A stretch of 64,000 bases of DNA, from contig NC_087064.1 of assembly GCF_963678635.1 (NCBI RefSeq), positions 43,643,159 through 43,707,158 of the forward strand, written 5' to 3'. The notes below the pieces were generated by a model. The model saw only the letters and a program-made list of their open reading frames with translations, was not told the DNA's origin and did no database searches. Below, one piece after another: positions 44,389-55,735 of this stretch (within the stretch, counting starts at the first letter, position 1; each line of letters opens with the position of its first letter). The translations under genes were made by a program, and so were the position numbers. Origin of the DNA: Symsagittifera roscoffensis (Eukaryota; Xenacoelomorpha; Acoela; Convolutidae).

Positions 44389-45753
44389 TAAGAAGACAAG
44401 CAAAGCACGGCCGACACAGAGTTCTGAAACTTGTCTTTACTAAACCTAGTCTTCCAAAGTTACTCAGTAAATTACTGAAATGATATTATGTATTTGATAC
44501 TTTTTTAAAACTTTAGAAAAAATTTTAGAATGCTACGTCAAAGACAACGAAGCGCTTGTCAGTAAATTTATTTATACACTTTACTATACGTACATGCTTT
44601 TAAGGGTGACATGTTTTTTAAAAGTGTTTTTTGGCATATTTCAATCACGATCCATGAATCCATCCAAGAGCCCAGTCACATGGCATGAAATAACTGGTGA
44701 TTATCCTTTCGGATCAATTTGAGCTTCACATGTGTGGTTTCTTAGACCTGATCTTAACGACATCCGCACTGCTAAATTTTGCTGCTATCACTCGCCAATG
44801 TTAGTTTGTAAAGTTTTGTAAGCAACCCTCTTAAACCTTTTGAAATCTATACTGTTGAATATCGAAGAATCGTATAAGTATAATCTACTTATAACTATAT
44901 GAAACCACTGAGAGCTTATTTGCTTTTATTCTATCGTATCCTGCTTCACCAAAAACTCAAACTATGTTTCTTCATTTATAACTAAAATTGACTTATTCCT
45001 ACTTTATTGCGCATTAATTTTCGTGTGCAATAAAAAACATATGTATCAAGCTTCTTGAAAATGAAAGTGATCCAACTGAAAATGATCCAGTTTTGAATTA
45101 AAATTTAAGGTCCGGATTTAGCAAAAAAAAAATGCAAAATATTAATTCTGCAAAAATGCAAAGCAAGTCGTGAATTAATTTTTTTTATCTTACTCAAAGT
45201 CTCAACTTTTGATGTTTTTCAAGAAGAGATGCAATATTTGTGCAATTTGTTTTTCGCGCAAAAATTTCTGTAAACGCAAAGCTAAAGCAACCAATTGTTA
45301 TGGCTGAAAAACCATTCCGAATTGAATGAGGCAAATTGTTTGATACCAGTAGTACATTAAAGGACGTACTTGTTAGTTGAAGTGTGAAAGTATAATTTAA
45401 AAAATGAACACAATTATCCTGTCCTGACTAAACGAAAATGTTTTTTTTTCTCATATTAGGTTGCCTTTGGACAAAAAATGGTGAAAACAAAAATTGTTTC
45501 GAGTTTTAGCAGATTAAGTATAAAGCAAAAATTGGGCTCAAATTTTAAGGTTTTATAATCAATTAGGAACTACGCCAACACTACGGGTCAATTGCAGACA
45601 AAATTGTATCAAAGTGATCTTCTTATAAACACCAACAAAGGTCATTTTTTGGCTATCAAACAAAATACGTTTAATTATAAAAAATTACCGAAGTTTCACC
45701 CTTTTGACAAGAATAGTCTTTATAAGAGGCTCGTTCTGATATTAAAGGCTCAT
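44389..45753. other. No recognised feature
   Basis: AT-rich. Nothing supported beyond chance frames. ACTCAG at 44461-44466 followed by a five-codon frame and stop could be a tiny terminal exon if the donor at 43962 is used, but this is speculative. Confidence 0.45.
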
Positions 45754-46292
45754 TGTTCCGACTTTCGATACGAAAGTAACGGAATATTTGTGCTCGGGGT
45801 GGGTTTTTTTTCATAAGACAAATTTCGACTTTTTAACTAGCCATTTTTGACGGAATTTTTTTTATCATTCAAAAGGTATTGTTGTCCTGACCTTAAATTT
45901 GAAAAGATATTTCATCTGTGATCATTTTCGTGAAGTTATGAGGGTTTAAAGATTGCCATTTTGGCCATTTTGACCAATTTGGGACAATTAACGCGCGATA
46001 TAATTCGCGCTATTACCGCGTAAGCGGAGATTTAATCCGTCTTATAAATCGTTCCAAATTGGTTGAACGAAGCTTATTTGCCATAATTGATTTGTTACAA
46101 GGAACTAAATCTATCTTTTTGTACTTTATATGGCGTGTGGGGGGATGATTTTCACAGAAAATTTCAAATTTTGGAAAAAAAAAATTTCATTTTTGTTTAT
46201 TTCATTTAATTTTTTATGTTATTACTGCTGCTCCATAAACCTTAAAAGGCAGTCGGAACCTTCAGGGCTTCGCCCTGATACGAGCAGTCTTG
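45754..46292 (+). mobile_element. Family P repeat, best complete copy
   Basis: Reference copy. 5' end: GTTCCGACT (45755-45763), part of a hairpin at 45756-45784 with stem ACTTTCG/CGAAAGT plus TTCCG/CGGAA. 3' side: AGTCGGAAC (46251-46259), the exact reverse complement of GTTCCGACT, sits about 33 bases inside the end, followed by a hairpin TCAGGGC-TTC-GCCCTGA (46262-46278) and TACGAGCAGTCTTG. The core GCGCGATATAATTCGCGCTA is itself palindromic. Asymmetric inverted repeats plus a 3' hairpin are the hallmark of helentron-derived (HINE/DINE-1-like) elements. No coding sequence. Confidence 0.85.
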
Positions 46293-46329
46293 TTTTGATT
46301 TTAAAATTTTTTTATTCCACTTGTTATTT

Positions 46330-46420
46330 TCCAGTCTTGTTATATTCCTACCCACTTGTTATATTCCAGTCTCTCTCAAAAGAAGACTGAAATATAGCAC
46401 AACACCATGGTGTTGTGCTA
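46330..46420 (+). repeat. Short repeats ending in a 26-bp perfect palindrome
   Basis: CTTGTTATATTCC-type motifs repeat three times at 46318-46370. 46395-46420 is a perfect palindrome whose half is TAGCACAACACCA. Confidence 0.85.
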
Positions 46421-46499
46421 GAACAACTTTTTAAATGAACCCACGAACTCAAAATATAGTCAACCAAAAACCATGCCACTTTGACAACTCCTCACTTGG

Positions 46500-47165
46500 A
46501 GGTACGAATCAGTGACGCTATAAGAAAAGGTTTTAAAGGCTTTTTGTACGGATCATTTGAAAAATGGGGAGGAACTTTCTATTCCTGTGTGTTCTGATTC
46601 TTTTTTCCTTTTTCTTTTTATGTTCTCCCTGCAAAATCAGTTTCCACAAATAATAATTGGAAAAAACTGAATGGTATATTATATTACAGCCCTTTCAATT
46701 GTAAATCGAACCCATTTAAAATATTCGAAAGCATTTCCAAGTGTCGAGAAAAACTGGTTTGAACTTTTTGATTTTTCGTCTTAAATCAGACAAGTAAAGC
46801 AAACTTATTGTAGAGCACGCTTATTTATGCTTAATTTATGCTTGAAATTAGTTTTTGGAGATTTTTATTGCAATTTTGGGATTTAAAAAAATTCAAAAAA
46901 TTTCTACAAAAAAAAATTAAAAAAAGTTTAGAATTTTTTTTTCATTGGTTTTTGATTGTTTTTTAGTCTGTTAAAAAAAACTGTTGTACTGCTTGTCTAT
47001 ATTACTATGTCTGTCGGCTATGCCTAAATTATTTTTAAGTCAGATCCTTTTATCACACCACGAAAAAAACTAAACTAATTTGACAAAAATCTGCGTAGAT
47101 TTTTAAAAAACTAAGGAAGGAACATTTCGTGCTACTTGCACAGCAGTAACCGGCTATCCTTGCTT
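46500..47165 (+). repeat. Family Q dispersed repeat, copy 2
   Basis: Partner of 23273-23993 in the same orientation. It begins around GGCTTTTTGTACGGATCA and ends GTAACCGGCTATCCTTGC. The middle is AT-rich with long A and T runs. Confidence 0.75.
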
Positions 47166-47295
47166 GGTTTTTGCAAAGCTTGTTTGGCGAAGCATGCACA
47201 GGAGATAGCCTTGAGCTATGAGAACTATTACGCTTCATAACATCACTAGGTATTTTGTTGTTTCTCCCAATGCTACCTAAGAATTGATCGAGCTC

Positions 47296-47375
47296 TAATC
47301 CCTTTCGCTCAGTGGATAGAAAAAACTCAGCTTCTATTCTTTTAAGCAGGTTTGATCCTCATTTGACATCGACCT
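47296..47375 (+). mobile_element. tRNA-derived SINE or tRNA pseudogene
   Basis: A-box region TTCGCTCAGTGGATAGA (47304-47320) and, about 40 bases on, a good B box AGGTTTGATCC (47348-47358), followed by CGACC. The spacing fits pol III promoters. The anticodon arm and acceptor stem do not fold as a functional tRNA by eye. Confidence 0.65.
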
Positions 47376-47935
47376 AAACTTTCTTTCCTTTATCTTTCCA
47401 AATAATGTCCATTTTTGAAACTAAATTGGCACGATCGATTATCACAGCGCCACTGCTTTTGTCTGGTTTTGATATTTGCAAACTTTAGTCCTATTAGAAA
47501 TTGCAATTGTTAATTTCTCACAAAATGGCTCACATTGCTACCGCAATTTTGTGTAAATAAATGCAGCATCAGCCAAACCATGGTAAACTTCCTTTTTGTT
47601 CGCCAATGAAATGGAGTCCTTCATCCGATGATATTACGACTTTAACCCTCTAGAAAGCTCTATGGGTGACAATTTTATTAAAACATTTTTGATATTTTTT
47701 GTTTTAATTCATAAAACCTCTTGGTAGTACAAAATATCTAACATGTTTATATCTTGTTATCTTTTAGTAATAAAGTCATTTACGAAAACCACTAAAAATT
47801 TAATCTGCACACGACCTATGACCAAACACCTAACAGAAGAAACGCAGAGCTTTACATCCACTGCGCTACAAGAAAGCGTAGGTAGCAATGCAAAGTAACC
47901 AGTAAAAAGTGAGATAGAAATAACTAATTTAAAAC
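47376..47935. other. No recognised feature
   Basis: Nothing supported. Confidence 0.5.
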
Positions 47936-48478
47936 AAGGCTGCTCGTATCCGACTGCTTTTGAATGAATGTTCCGACTGCTTTTGAAGTCTTATGGAGCA
48001 GCAGTAATAACATAAAAACATTATAAGAAATAAAACAAAATGAAAAAAAAATTCGAAAATTTGAAATTTTTTAATGAAAATCATCCCCCCACACGCCATA
48101 TAAAGGTACAAAAAGATAGTTTTCGTTCCTTGTAACACATCAATTATGGCAAATAAGCTTCGTTCAACCAATTTAGAACGATTTATAAGACGGATTAAAT
48201 CTCCGCTTACGCGTTAATAGCGCGAATTATATCGCGCCTTAATTGTCCCAAATTGGTCAAAATGGCCAAAATGGCAATCTTTAAACCCTCATAACTTTAC
48301 GAAAAATGATCACAGGTGAAATATCTTTTCAAATTTAAGCTCAGGACAACAATACCTTTCAAATGATATAAAAAACTCCGTCAAAAATGGCTAGTTAAAA
48401 AGTCGAAATTTGTCTGAAGAAAAAAAAACCCACCCCGAGCACAAATATTCCGTTACTTGCGTATCGAAAGTCGGAACA
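47936..48478 (-). mobile_element. Family P repeat, near complete
   Basis: Minus copy close to the 45754 copy in the core (CCGCTTACGCGTTAATAGCG). The 5' hairpin is kept at the right (TTGCGTATCGAAAGTCGGAA). At the left, the 3' hairpin is replaced by a repeat of CCGACTGCTTTTGAA. Confidence 0.85.
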
Positions 48479-49019
48479 AAAATGAATTATTCAAAAAAAA
48501 AGAAAAACAAAAGTTTCCAATTAAGAAAAACAGACTAACAGCATTAAGCAAGTTTCTGTAGTTTCCGAGCGTTCACTAAACTGACAACACATTTGACAAC
48601 CATTGATGCAAAAAAATCGATGCCAATGGAAAATGTCATAAAAATTAATTGAATGATTATATTTCATGAATTTGTAACTTTTACAACCGACATAATTAAA
48701 TTTTTGGGAGTTGAAAAAAATCAATTTTTTAAACTCCTAAATGGATGCAAAAAGCAGTAAACAGACAAAACAAGAGACAAATCATTTAGGACGGAAAAAA
48801 ATTCATAGGGAAAAAAAGAATAAAAACGGAAAATACACCAATCAGGGTTAGTAAACTTACATATTACAAATTACAGGAGTTAATCAACAACACTTGAGAC
48901 TACAATGAACACCGTTTACAGCTCAAAAAATCCATGGTTCGGCCATCAAGCTGACAGAACATAAGCTGACAAACTTGTCCGACTATGCAATTTTTCTGGA
49001 AAAAATTCAAAATCAAGCA
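48479..49019. other. No recognised feature
   Basis: Nothing supported. Confidence 0.5.
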
Positions 49020-49105
49020 CTAAATAAAAAAAGGTCCGACCGGATCTCGAACCCGACATCAGGGCACCAAGACAACTAAATTACCTCCAGAACAAGTGCA
49101 AGGCC
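49020..49105 (-). mobile_element. tRNA-derived SINE
   Basis: Minus strand: a near-canonical B box GGTTCGAGATCC (plus-strand 49042-49053) followed by GGTCGGACC and a T-rich tail. The A box, around 49085-49105, is worn. Confidence 0.55.
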
Positions 49106-49303
49106 ATGGAAGTTGCCAAGCATCATTAATAAAGCAAATCCAGTTTGTTACAAAATTTACAAGATGCTTACGGGGAAAAAATCTAGTTCTCTCTCGCAAC
49201 GGTAATTATTTATTAAACAACTTAATGAGAAATATCTTTTGGTCGAATTAATTTCTATAGCTTCCCGTAGATTTTTATTTTTATATTGATTTGCGCTTCT
49301 GCA
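49106..49303. other. No recognised feature
   Basis: Unique sequence leading to the left edge of the segmental duplication. Confidence 0.4.
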
Positions 49304-49319
49304 ACAGATTCGTTTTAAG

Positions 49320-50040
49320 GCCGTAGTGAAGACTCTTATACAGGTTGATTTGTGTTTCCGCACTCAATTTGTTTCCTTGCTAAAACTTGTCCACGCTCAA
49401 TTTTTTTGGCAATTTGATTTTTCATATCTTTTTTAAGTTACTTCATTTTTTTGGTTGAAAATAAGGCAAACTCCACTACTGAAGAAACAAAAGGGTAAAG
49501 CGCACGACAAACGTGATCGCAATCTAATTTCGAAAGTGGATTGTAAATTCCAGGCTTCTAAGCGGACTAAATTTATAGCTATTGATCAAATTTTCTTAAA
49601 TTGACCTAATCAATCGAACAAGTAGCATGAATCAGAATTTGTTCTTGAATCTGAATGAAAGTTAAGGATATGTATTTTTTAGCTTCAAACTCAAGTTTTT
49701 CAAAAAAGAGGGCAGTGTTTTTTTTAACTTTTTTTTCCAACTCGCCGTTGGCCATATTTTTTTCTTCAAGCTCTTTGTACGATGTGACCAATTTGATTTT
49801 TCGGCGGTGATTTCTTTTTGATATTACAGCCTCTCAGTGCTGATTTTTGCTTTTTTGTTGTTCACAAACATAAGCTGGTTGATTTTCTCGCAAGGAAACG
49901 GTTGAATAATTGTAAAATCTTGTTTATTAACGATTTTGGAGCAAATTTGATACATTTTTTCCACTAAACTTGAAAGCTTGGATAAATAAAACAGTTGGTA
50001 CAGTTGACGAAGAACATTGAATGAAATTATACAGTGCAAT
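49320..50040 (-). other. Coding-like minus-strand stretch, unrecognised
   Basis: Minus frames at 50039-49824 and 49791-49606 read like pieces of a lysine-rich, possibly coiled-coil protein (KKVKKNTALFFEKLEFEAKK). The same frames occur in the duplicate at 58729-59451. No domain recognised; stops separate the pieces. Confidence 0.35.
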
Positions 50041-50131
50041 TATAGGAAAGAAATTCCGTTAAGACCGCAATTTAGTACCAGTTGAAAGTATCCCTCAGAT
50101 ATAAGCACAGTACATAAAAACAAAACAAAAC

Positions 50132-50650
50132 AAGACTGCTCGTATCAGGGCGAAGCCCTGAATTTTCCGACTGTCTTTTAAGGTTTTATAGAGCAGTAAT
50201 AACACTAAATAAATAAATGTAATTAAATAAAATGAAAATTTTTTTTGTGAAATTTGAAATTTCTTATTCAAATCAACCCACACACGCCATATAAAGTACA
50301 ACAGGATAAATTTCGCTCCTTGTAACAAACCATTTATGGCAAATAAGCTTATTTTAACCAATTTGGAACGATTTCTAAAACAGATTAATTTTCCGCCTAC
50401 GCGTTAAAAGCGCGAAATATATCGCGCGTTCATTGTCCCAAATTGCAATCTTTAAGCCCTCACCACTTCACGAAAAATGATCACAGGTAAAATACTTTTT
50501 CAAATTTGAGCTCAGGACAACAATAGCTTTTGAATGATATGAAAAAATTTCGTCAAAAATGGCTAGTTAAAAAGTCGAAATTTGTCTGAATAAAAAAAAC
50601 TCCACCCCGAGCACAAATATTCCGTTACTTTCGTATCGAAACACGGAACA
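50132..50650 (-). mobile_element. Family P repeat, complete termini
   Basis: Minus copy. Left (3') end CAAGACTGCTCGTATCAGGG with hairpin CAGGGC-GAA-GCCCTG. Right (5') end TTTCGTATCGAAACACGGAA with a slightly worn hairpin. Core CCGCCTACGCGTTAAAAGCG. Confidence 0.88.
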
Positions 50651-51119
50651 ATAGCCCTCTTTAATCTCTTTCGCTTTCCAGGCTAGTTTTGAATCTCTCC
50701 AAAATAAAAAAAAATATTAATTATTCCATCTCGAATTCTCAACAAATTGACAAATTTTGTATGCATTATACCATAGAGGAGAATTGTTAATTAAAAAAAT
50801 GTATTATTCAATCATAACTGACAAATAGTTGATCGAATTCTTGGCATTGTACCCTCAGCTACTGGCAAGGAAACGGTAGCTAAGCAGAGCTTTGATAAAT
50901 ATCTAAACCCTTCTGTTTGCGCTATATGAGCGCAAGGAAAATTTCCACACTTCTAAAAACCCAATTTTCACAAGGAACAATAATCACAAGAAAAAAAAAC
51001 GAAAACGCCAAAGTGAAAAAATGACCGAGGAACGTTGACAAAATTATTTTTTCATGTTGACTTTAGAGGCAGGTTTTTTTAAGGGTAATCGGATTGTTTT
51101 TAACGTAACTTTGATACAA

Positions 51120-51592
51120 GCAGTGTTTCAGAAAAATTTCGACTTTTTAACTAGCCATTTTTGACCGAATTTTTTTATATCATTCGAAAAGTATTGTTGC
51201 AATGAGCTCAAACTTAAAAAGATATTTCATCTGTCATCATTTTTTGAGACGCTACGGGGGTTTAAAGATTGCCATTTTGGCCAATTTGGGACAATTAACG
51301 CGTATATTTCGCGCTATTAACGCGTAAGCGGAGATTTAATCCGTCTCAAAAATCGTTCCAAATTGGTTGAAAGAAGCTCATTTGCCATAATTTATTTATT
51401 AGAAGGGGCGAAATCTATCCTTTTGTACTTTATATGGCGTGCGGGGGGATGATTTTCATTTAAAAAAATCAAATTTTAGAAACTTTTTTGTTTTGTTTTA
51501 TATTTCCAACATTTTTCATTTAATTTTTAAATGTTATTACTGCTCCATAAACCTTAAAAGGCAGTCGGAACATTGATGGCTTGGCCCTTTCA
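51120..51592 (+). mobile_element. Family P repeat abutting the polymerase fragment
   Basis: 5' truncated (begins CAGAAAAATTTCGACTTTTT). 3' end CAGTCGGAACATTGATGGCT with the hairpin worn to GGCTTGGCCCT. The polymerase frame starts at 51601, nine bases later. The same junction recurs at 61000 and 62676. Confidence 0.85.
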
Positions 51593-51600
51593 ACGCTTTC

Positions 51601-53722
51601 ATGTCAAGAAAACTCAGAAACAAAACCTACGGTAGAAAATTTTGTCAGATATGTCTTAATGGATTCTCCTCTCAAACAGTCTTGCTTGAACATTTGAAAC
51701 TTTGCGGACAACAAACTGCGGTGTCCATTAAAATGCCTTCCCCAAAATCCTTCTTCAGCTTTCGTCACTGGTACAAAACTTCCATGTGTCCCTTTACGAT
51801 ATATGCTGATACTGAGGCTCTCTGCAAAAGCACGCCCACTTGCAAATCAAATGCAACAGCAACGGGAACTAGAAAAATACAGGAGCAATTTCCTTGCTCT
51901 TTTGGCGGACAAACCAAATAGAAAACTTCCTAGAAATTTGATCGAGGGCCAAATTCAATTGAAATTTTTTTCAATTGGATTCGCGTCATCAAGCAAAAAT
52001 GACTTCTGTTGTCAAGCAACAATTTAGAAAGCTTATAAATTCGGATGAACAAAGGAGCCGCTTGTATTCTTCTTCAACAAAATGTGTTATCTGTAGTAGA
52101 GATTTGTTGAACGACAAGGTTATTCATCACGATCCTCAACAGGGAACATCATTGGTTTAGCTCAAAATGTGTAACCTGAAACAAAGAACCCAATCTTTCA
52201 CGCTTATGTCTTTCCAAAATCACAGCAGTTTTGACCCATATCACTTGACGAGGTACCTCAATTTACGACCAAATGATAAAATAACAGTTGTTCCGTGCAC
52301 AGTTGAGAACTATATTTTTTTAGTTTGAATATTCCTGTAGGGAATTTCGTCCAAAAAAAGGCAGAAACAGTGTCAAGCACGAAAAAATGCGGTTTCTGGA
52401 CAGCTTTTGAGTTCTTCGAATACGAATAGCTTGGACCAAATGAAAAGAAACGATCGCTCCTGACTCAAAAAGGAATTTATTTTTATTCTTACATGGATTC
52501 TTATGAACAACTTGATGAAAAAATCTTCCTAAGTTTGGCAGAGGTTGGAAAAACATTCTTTCCGGAACAATTAAAGTTTCAGAGAATGATAAAGAATTTG
52601 CAGAACAATTGTGGAAAACAATCGAATGTGAGACAATTGGCGATTACCCCAGCCTTTATTTGTAGAGCGATGTTTTGTTACTGGCGGACGTGTTCGAAAA
52701 GTTTCGCGAGCACAAACAAACATATGGCTTATATCCTTGTCAATATTACTCGGCGCCGAATGTTTCCTGGAATGCAATGTTAAAAACCGAGAGCTCTTCT
52801 CAGACATCGATATGCTGCTGTTTTGCGAAAAAGTTATTCGAGGTGGACAAAACAATATCGGAGAAAAAATATCCATGAGGGCAAACAATAAGTATGTTCC
52901 AGATGTTGATGAGACAAAGCCATCAGTGTACGGACTGTTCCTGGAAGTTGCCAATTTGCGTGTAGGAACTATGTCAAAGCATAGGCCTGTAGGACACTTT
53001 CTATGGGTACAAAAAACCTTGAGTGAAATAATTGAGGAATCAAATGACTCTGAAGGAGGATATTTTGTTATGGTGGACCTAGTGTACCCAAAGATTCTGC
53101 ACGATAACCATAATGATTTTCCAATGGCAGCAGAAAAACAATTGAAAATAGCTGGAGGCTCAACTGTCAAACTATCGGAGGTCACTAAGCCGCCCTGAAG
53201 CAACAGGAGACTCTTCAACAAAACAGATTATGTCTTCCATTATTCTGTTTTGAGATTCTTTGTTGAGCAGGGTTTGAAGGTAACAAAAATCAGTAAGGTG
53301 CTTCAGTTTACACTGTCCAATTATCTAAAATCTTACCTTGTCTTGAACACAAGATTACGACAGCAACCAGGAATATCAGATTTTAAAAAGAATTTTTTCA
53401 AGCTTCTTGTCAATTCTTGTTTTGGAACGACTATGGAGAACTTGAGACGTAGAAAACGACTGATTGTGATAACTAATGAAGAACAAACGAAGTATTACTA
53501 TAATAAATTCAACTTCAACGAATTCAAAATTTTCAAGGAGGCTATGATAGCGGTAACGATGCTGAGGAAGACCATTTTGTGGAACAACCCCACTTACCTT
53601 GGAGCTGCTATCCTAGATATTTCGAAGCTTCAGTTATAAATATACCACTACGAAAAAGTAATCCCGATGTACGGCAAAAAAGCGAGAGTTATGTACAAGG
53701 ATATGAAATAGAGACGCAACGT
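51601..53722 (+). pseudogene. Polinton-type DNA polymerase B, copy I (dead)
   Basis: Remnant of a protein-primed family B DNA polymerase (DNA_pol_B_2 type, as in Polinton/Maverick elements). In order it shows a zinc-binding motif CQICLNGFSSQTVLLEHLKLC (C-x2-C, H-x4-C), the Exo I motif IYADTEAL (D-x-E), a second Cys pair CVIC, KGIYFYSYMDSYEQFDE-like text, DMLLFCEKVIRGG, the G..MVDL.YP....NHNDFP block, HYSVLRFFVEQGLKVTKI, and motif B (NS.FG.TMEN). Frameshifts occur near 51900, 52010 and after most blocks. The palm motif A Asp is Glu (LFLEVANL), and the motif C YxDTDS is replaced by YKDMK and a stop. It lacks the N-terminal third and cannot be functional. No capsid, integrase or packaging ATPase gene of a Polinton is seen. 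Confidence 0.88.
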
Positions 53723-55277
53723 GTGTAACCTGAAACAAAGAACCCAATCTTTCACGCTTATGTCTTTCCAAAATAACAGCAGTTTTGACCCATTTCACTT
53801 GACGAGCTACCTCAATTTACGACCAAATGATAAAATAACAGTTGTTCCGTGCACAGTTGAGAACTATATTTTTTTTAGTTTGAATATTCCTGTAGGGAAT
53901 TTCGTCCAAAAAAAGGCAGAAACAGAGTCAAGCACGAACAAATGCGGTTTCTGGACAGCTTTTGAGTTCTTCGAATACAAATAGCTTGGACCAAATGAAA
54001 AGAAACGATCGCTCCTGACTCAGAAAGGAATTTATTTTTATTCTTACATGGATTCTTATGAACAATTTGATGAAAAAATCTTCCTAAGTTTGGCAGAGGT
54101 TGGAAAAACATTCTTTCCGGAACAATTAAAGTTTCAGAGAATGATAAAAAATTTGCAGAACAATTATGGAAAACAATCCAATGTGAGACAATTGGCGATT
54201 ACCCCAGCCTTTATTTGTAGAGCGATGTTTTGTTACTGGCGGACGTGTTCGAAAAGTTTCGCGAGCACAAACAAACATATGGCCTATACCCTTGTCAATA
54301 TTACTCGGCGCCGAATGTTTCCTGGAACGCAATGTTAAAAACCGAGAGCTCTTCTCAGACATCGATATGCTGCTGTTTTGCGAAAAAGTTATTCGAGGTG
54401 GACAAAACAATATCGGAGAAAAAATATCCATGAGGGCAAACAATAAGTATGTTCCAGATGTTGATGAGACAAAGCCATCAGTGTACGGACTATTCCTGGA
54501 AGTTGCTAATTTGCATGTAGGAACTATGACAAAGCATAGGCCTGTAGGACACTTTCTATGGGTACAAAAAACCTTGAGAGAAATAATTGAGGAATCAAAT
54601 GACTCTGAAGGAGGATATTTTGTTATGGTGGACCTAGAGTACCCAAAGATTCTGCAGGATAACCATAATGATTTTCCAATGGCAGCAGAAAAACAATTGA
54701 AAACAGCTGGAGGCTCAACTGTCAAATTATTGGAGGTCACTAAGCCGCGCTGAAGCAACAGGAGACTCTTCAACAAAACAGATTTTGTCTTTCATTATTC
54801 TGTTTTGAGATTCTTTGTTGAGCAGGGTTTGAAGGTAACAAAAATCAGTAAGGTGCTTCAGTTTACACTGTCCAATTATCTAAAATCTTACCTTGTCTTG
54901 AACACAAGATTACGACAGCAACCAGGAAAATCCGATTTTAAAAAGAATTTTTTCAAGCTTCTTGTCAATTCTTGTTTTGGAAAGACTATGGAGAACTTGA
55001 GACGTAGAAAATGACTGATTGTGATAACTAATGAAGAACAAACGAAGTATTACTATAATAAATTCAACTTCAACGAATTCAAAATTTTCAAGGAGTCTAT
55101 GATAGCGGCAACGATGCTGAGGAAGACCATTTTGTGGAACAACCCCACTTACCTTGGAGCTGCTATCCTAGATATTTCGAAGCTTCAGTTATAAATATAC
55201 CACTACAAAAAAATAATCCCGATGTACGGCAAAAAAGCGAGAGTTATGTACAAGGATATGAAATAGAGACGCAACGT
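52169..55277 (+). repeat. Tandem duplication within the polymerase locus, period ~1554 bp
   Basis: 52169-53722 and 53723-55277 are near-identical head-to-tail copies. At the junction, GACGCAACGTGTG is followed by TAACCTGAAAC, while in the second copy GACGCAACGTGTG continues into CAAGCAGC. The shared GTGTG suggests joining at microhomology. Confidence 0.92.
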
Positions 55278-55735
55278 GTGCAAGCAGCTCTGAGATCAAA
55301 AATTGACGGTTTTGACTTCAGTTCCTATCCCGAGATTCAAGGATTTTCAGTAAGAAAAACAAAATTCCTCTCAAAATGGCCTATGAGCTGAAAGGATGCA
55401 TAGTTGCCGAAGCAGTTTTCTTAACCCTAAAGCATATTCAATTGCACTTATTGACGGGAAAACATTTAAATCAAAACGGAGCGCCAAATTTGTCAACAGA
55501 TTTGTGAAGATCACGCTACATCACGAAAAATTCAAGTCCGCTTTGTTTGAGGGCAAGGTCATCTGACAACAAATGAGCAACATTGTCAGCGCTAAGCAAT
55601 GTTTTGTCAATGAACGAAGTCAATAAAAGTGTGTCATCACCCTTAGATAGAAAGCGTTATTACCAAGATGATGGTATTAGTTCACTGGCTTTCAGACATT
55701 ATAAAATTGGACAAAATCAAAAAGCTTGCGCTTGA
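53723..55735 (+). pseudogene. Polinton-type DNA polymerase B, copy II and C-terminus (dead)
   Basis: Starts at GTGTAACCTGAAACAAAG, an exact restart of sequence found at 52169, so it lacks the exonuclease start and begins after the second Cys pair. It repeats the middle and palm region of copy I with a few percent divergence and then continues into the C-terminal part missing from copy I: SIALIDGKTFKSKRSAK, ..VKITLHHEKFKSALFEGKV, and a final FRHYKIGQNQK, matching the usual C-terminal (Y/F)GHY end. It has the same lesions in motifs A and C as copy I, plus a premature stop after RRRK near 55014. Confidence 0.85.

Larger units (their letters stand above)
49304..52915. repeat. Segmental duplication, left copy (~3.6 kb)
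   Basis: Matches 58729-62385 in direct orientation, offset ~9.4 kb, at an estimated 96-98 percent identity. It starts at ACAGATTCGTTTTAAGGC and ends at CAGATGTTGATGAGA. It carries an unrecognised minus-strand stretch, two P copies and the 5' half of polymerase copy I. The left copy lacks about 65 bases near 52435 that the right copy retains. Confidence 0.92.

Noticed and set aside
47296-47375. Functional tRNA gene
   Set aside because: A and B boxes are present, but the acceptor and anticodon stems do not pair by eye. It is called a SINE or pseudogene.
52571-53221. 216-codon minus-strand frame (repeated at 54126-54776)
   Set aside because: It is antisense to the polymerase, whose plus-strand motifs are recognisable. 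The minus product resembles nothing and is duplicated only because the polymerase is.
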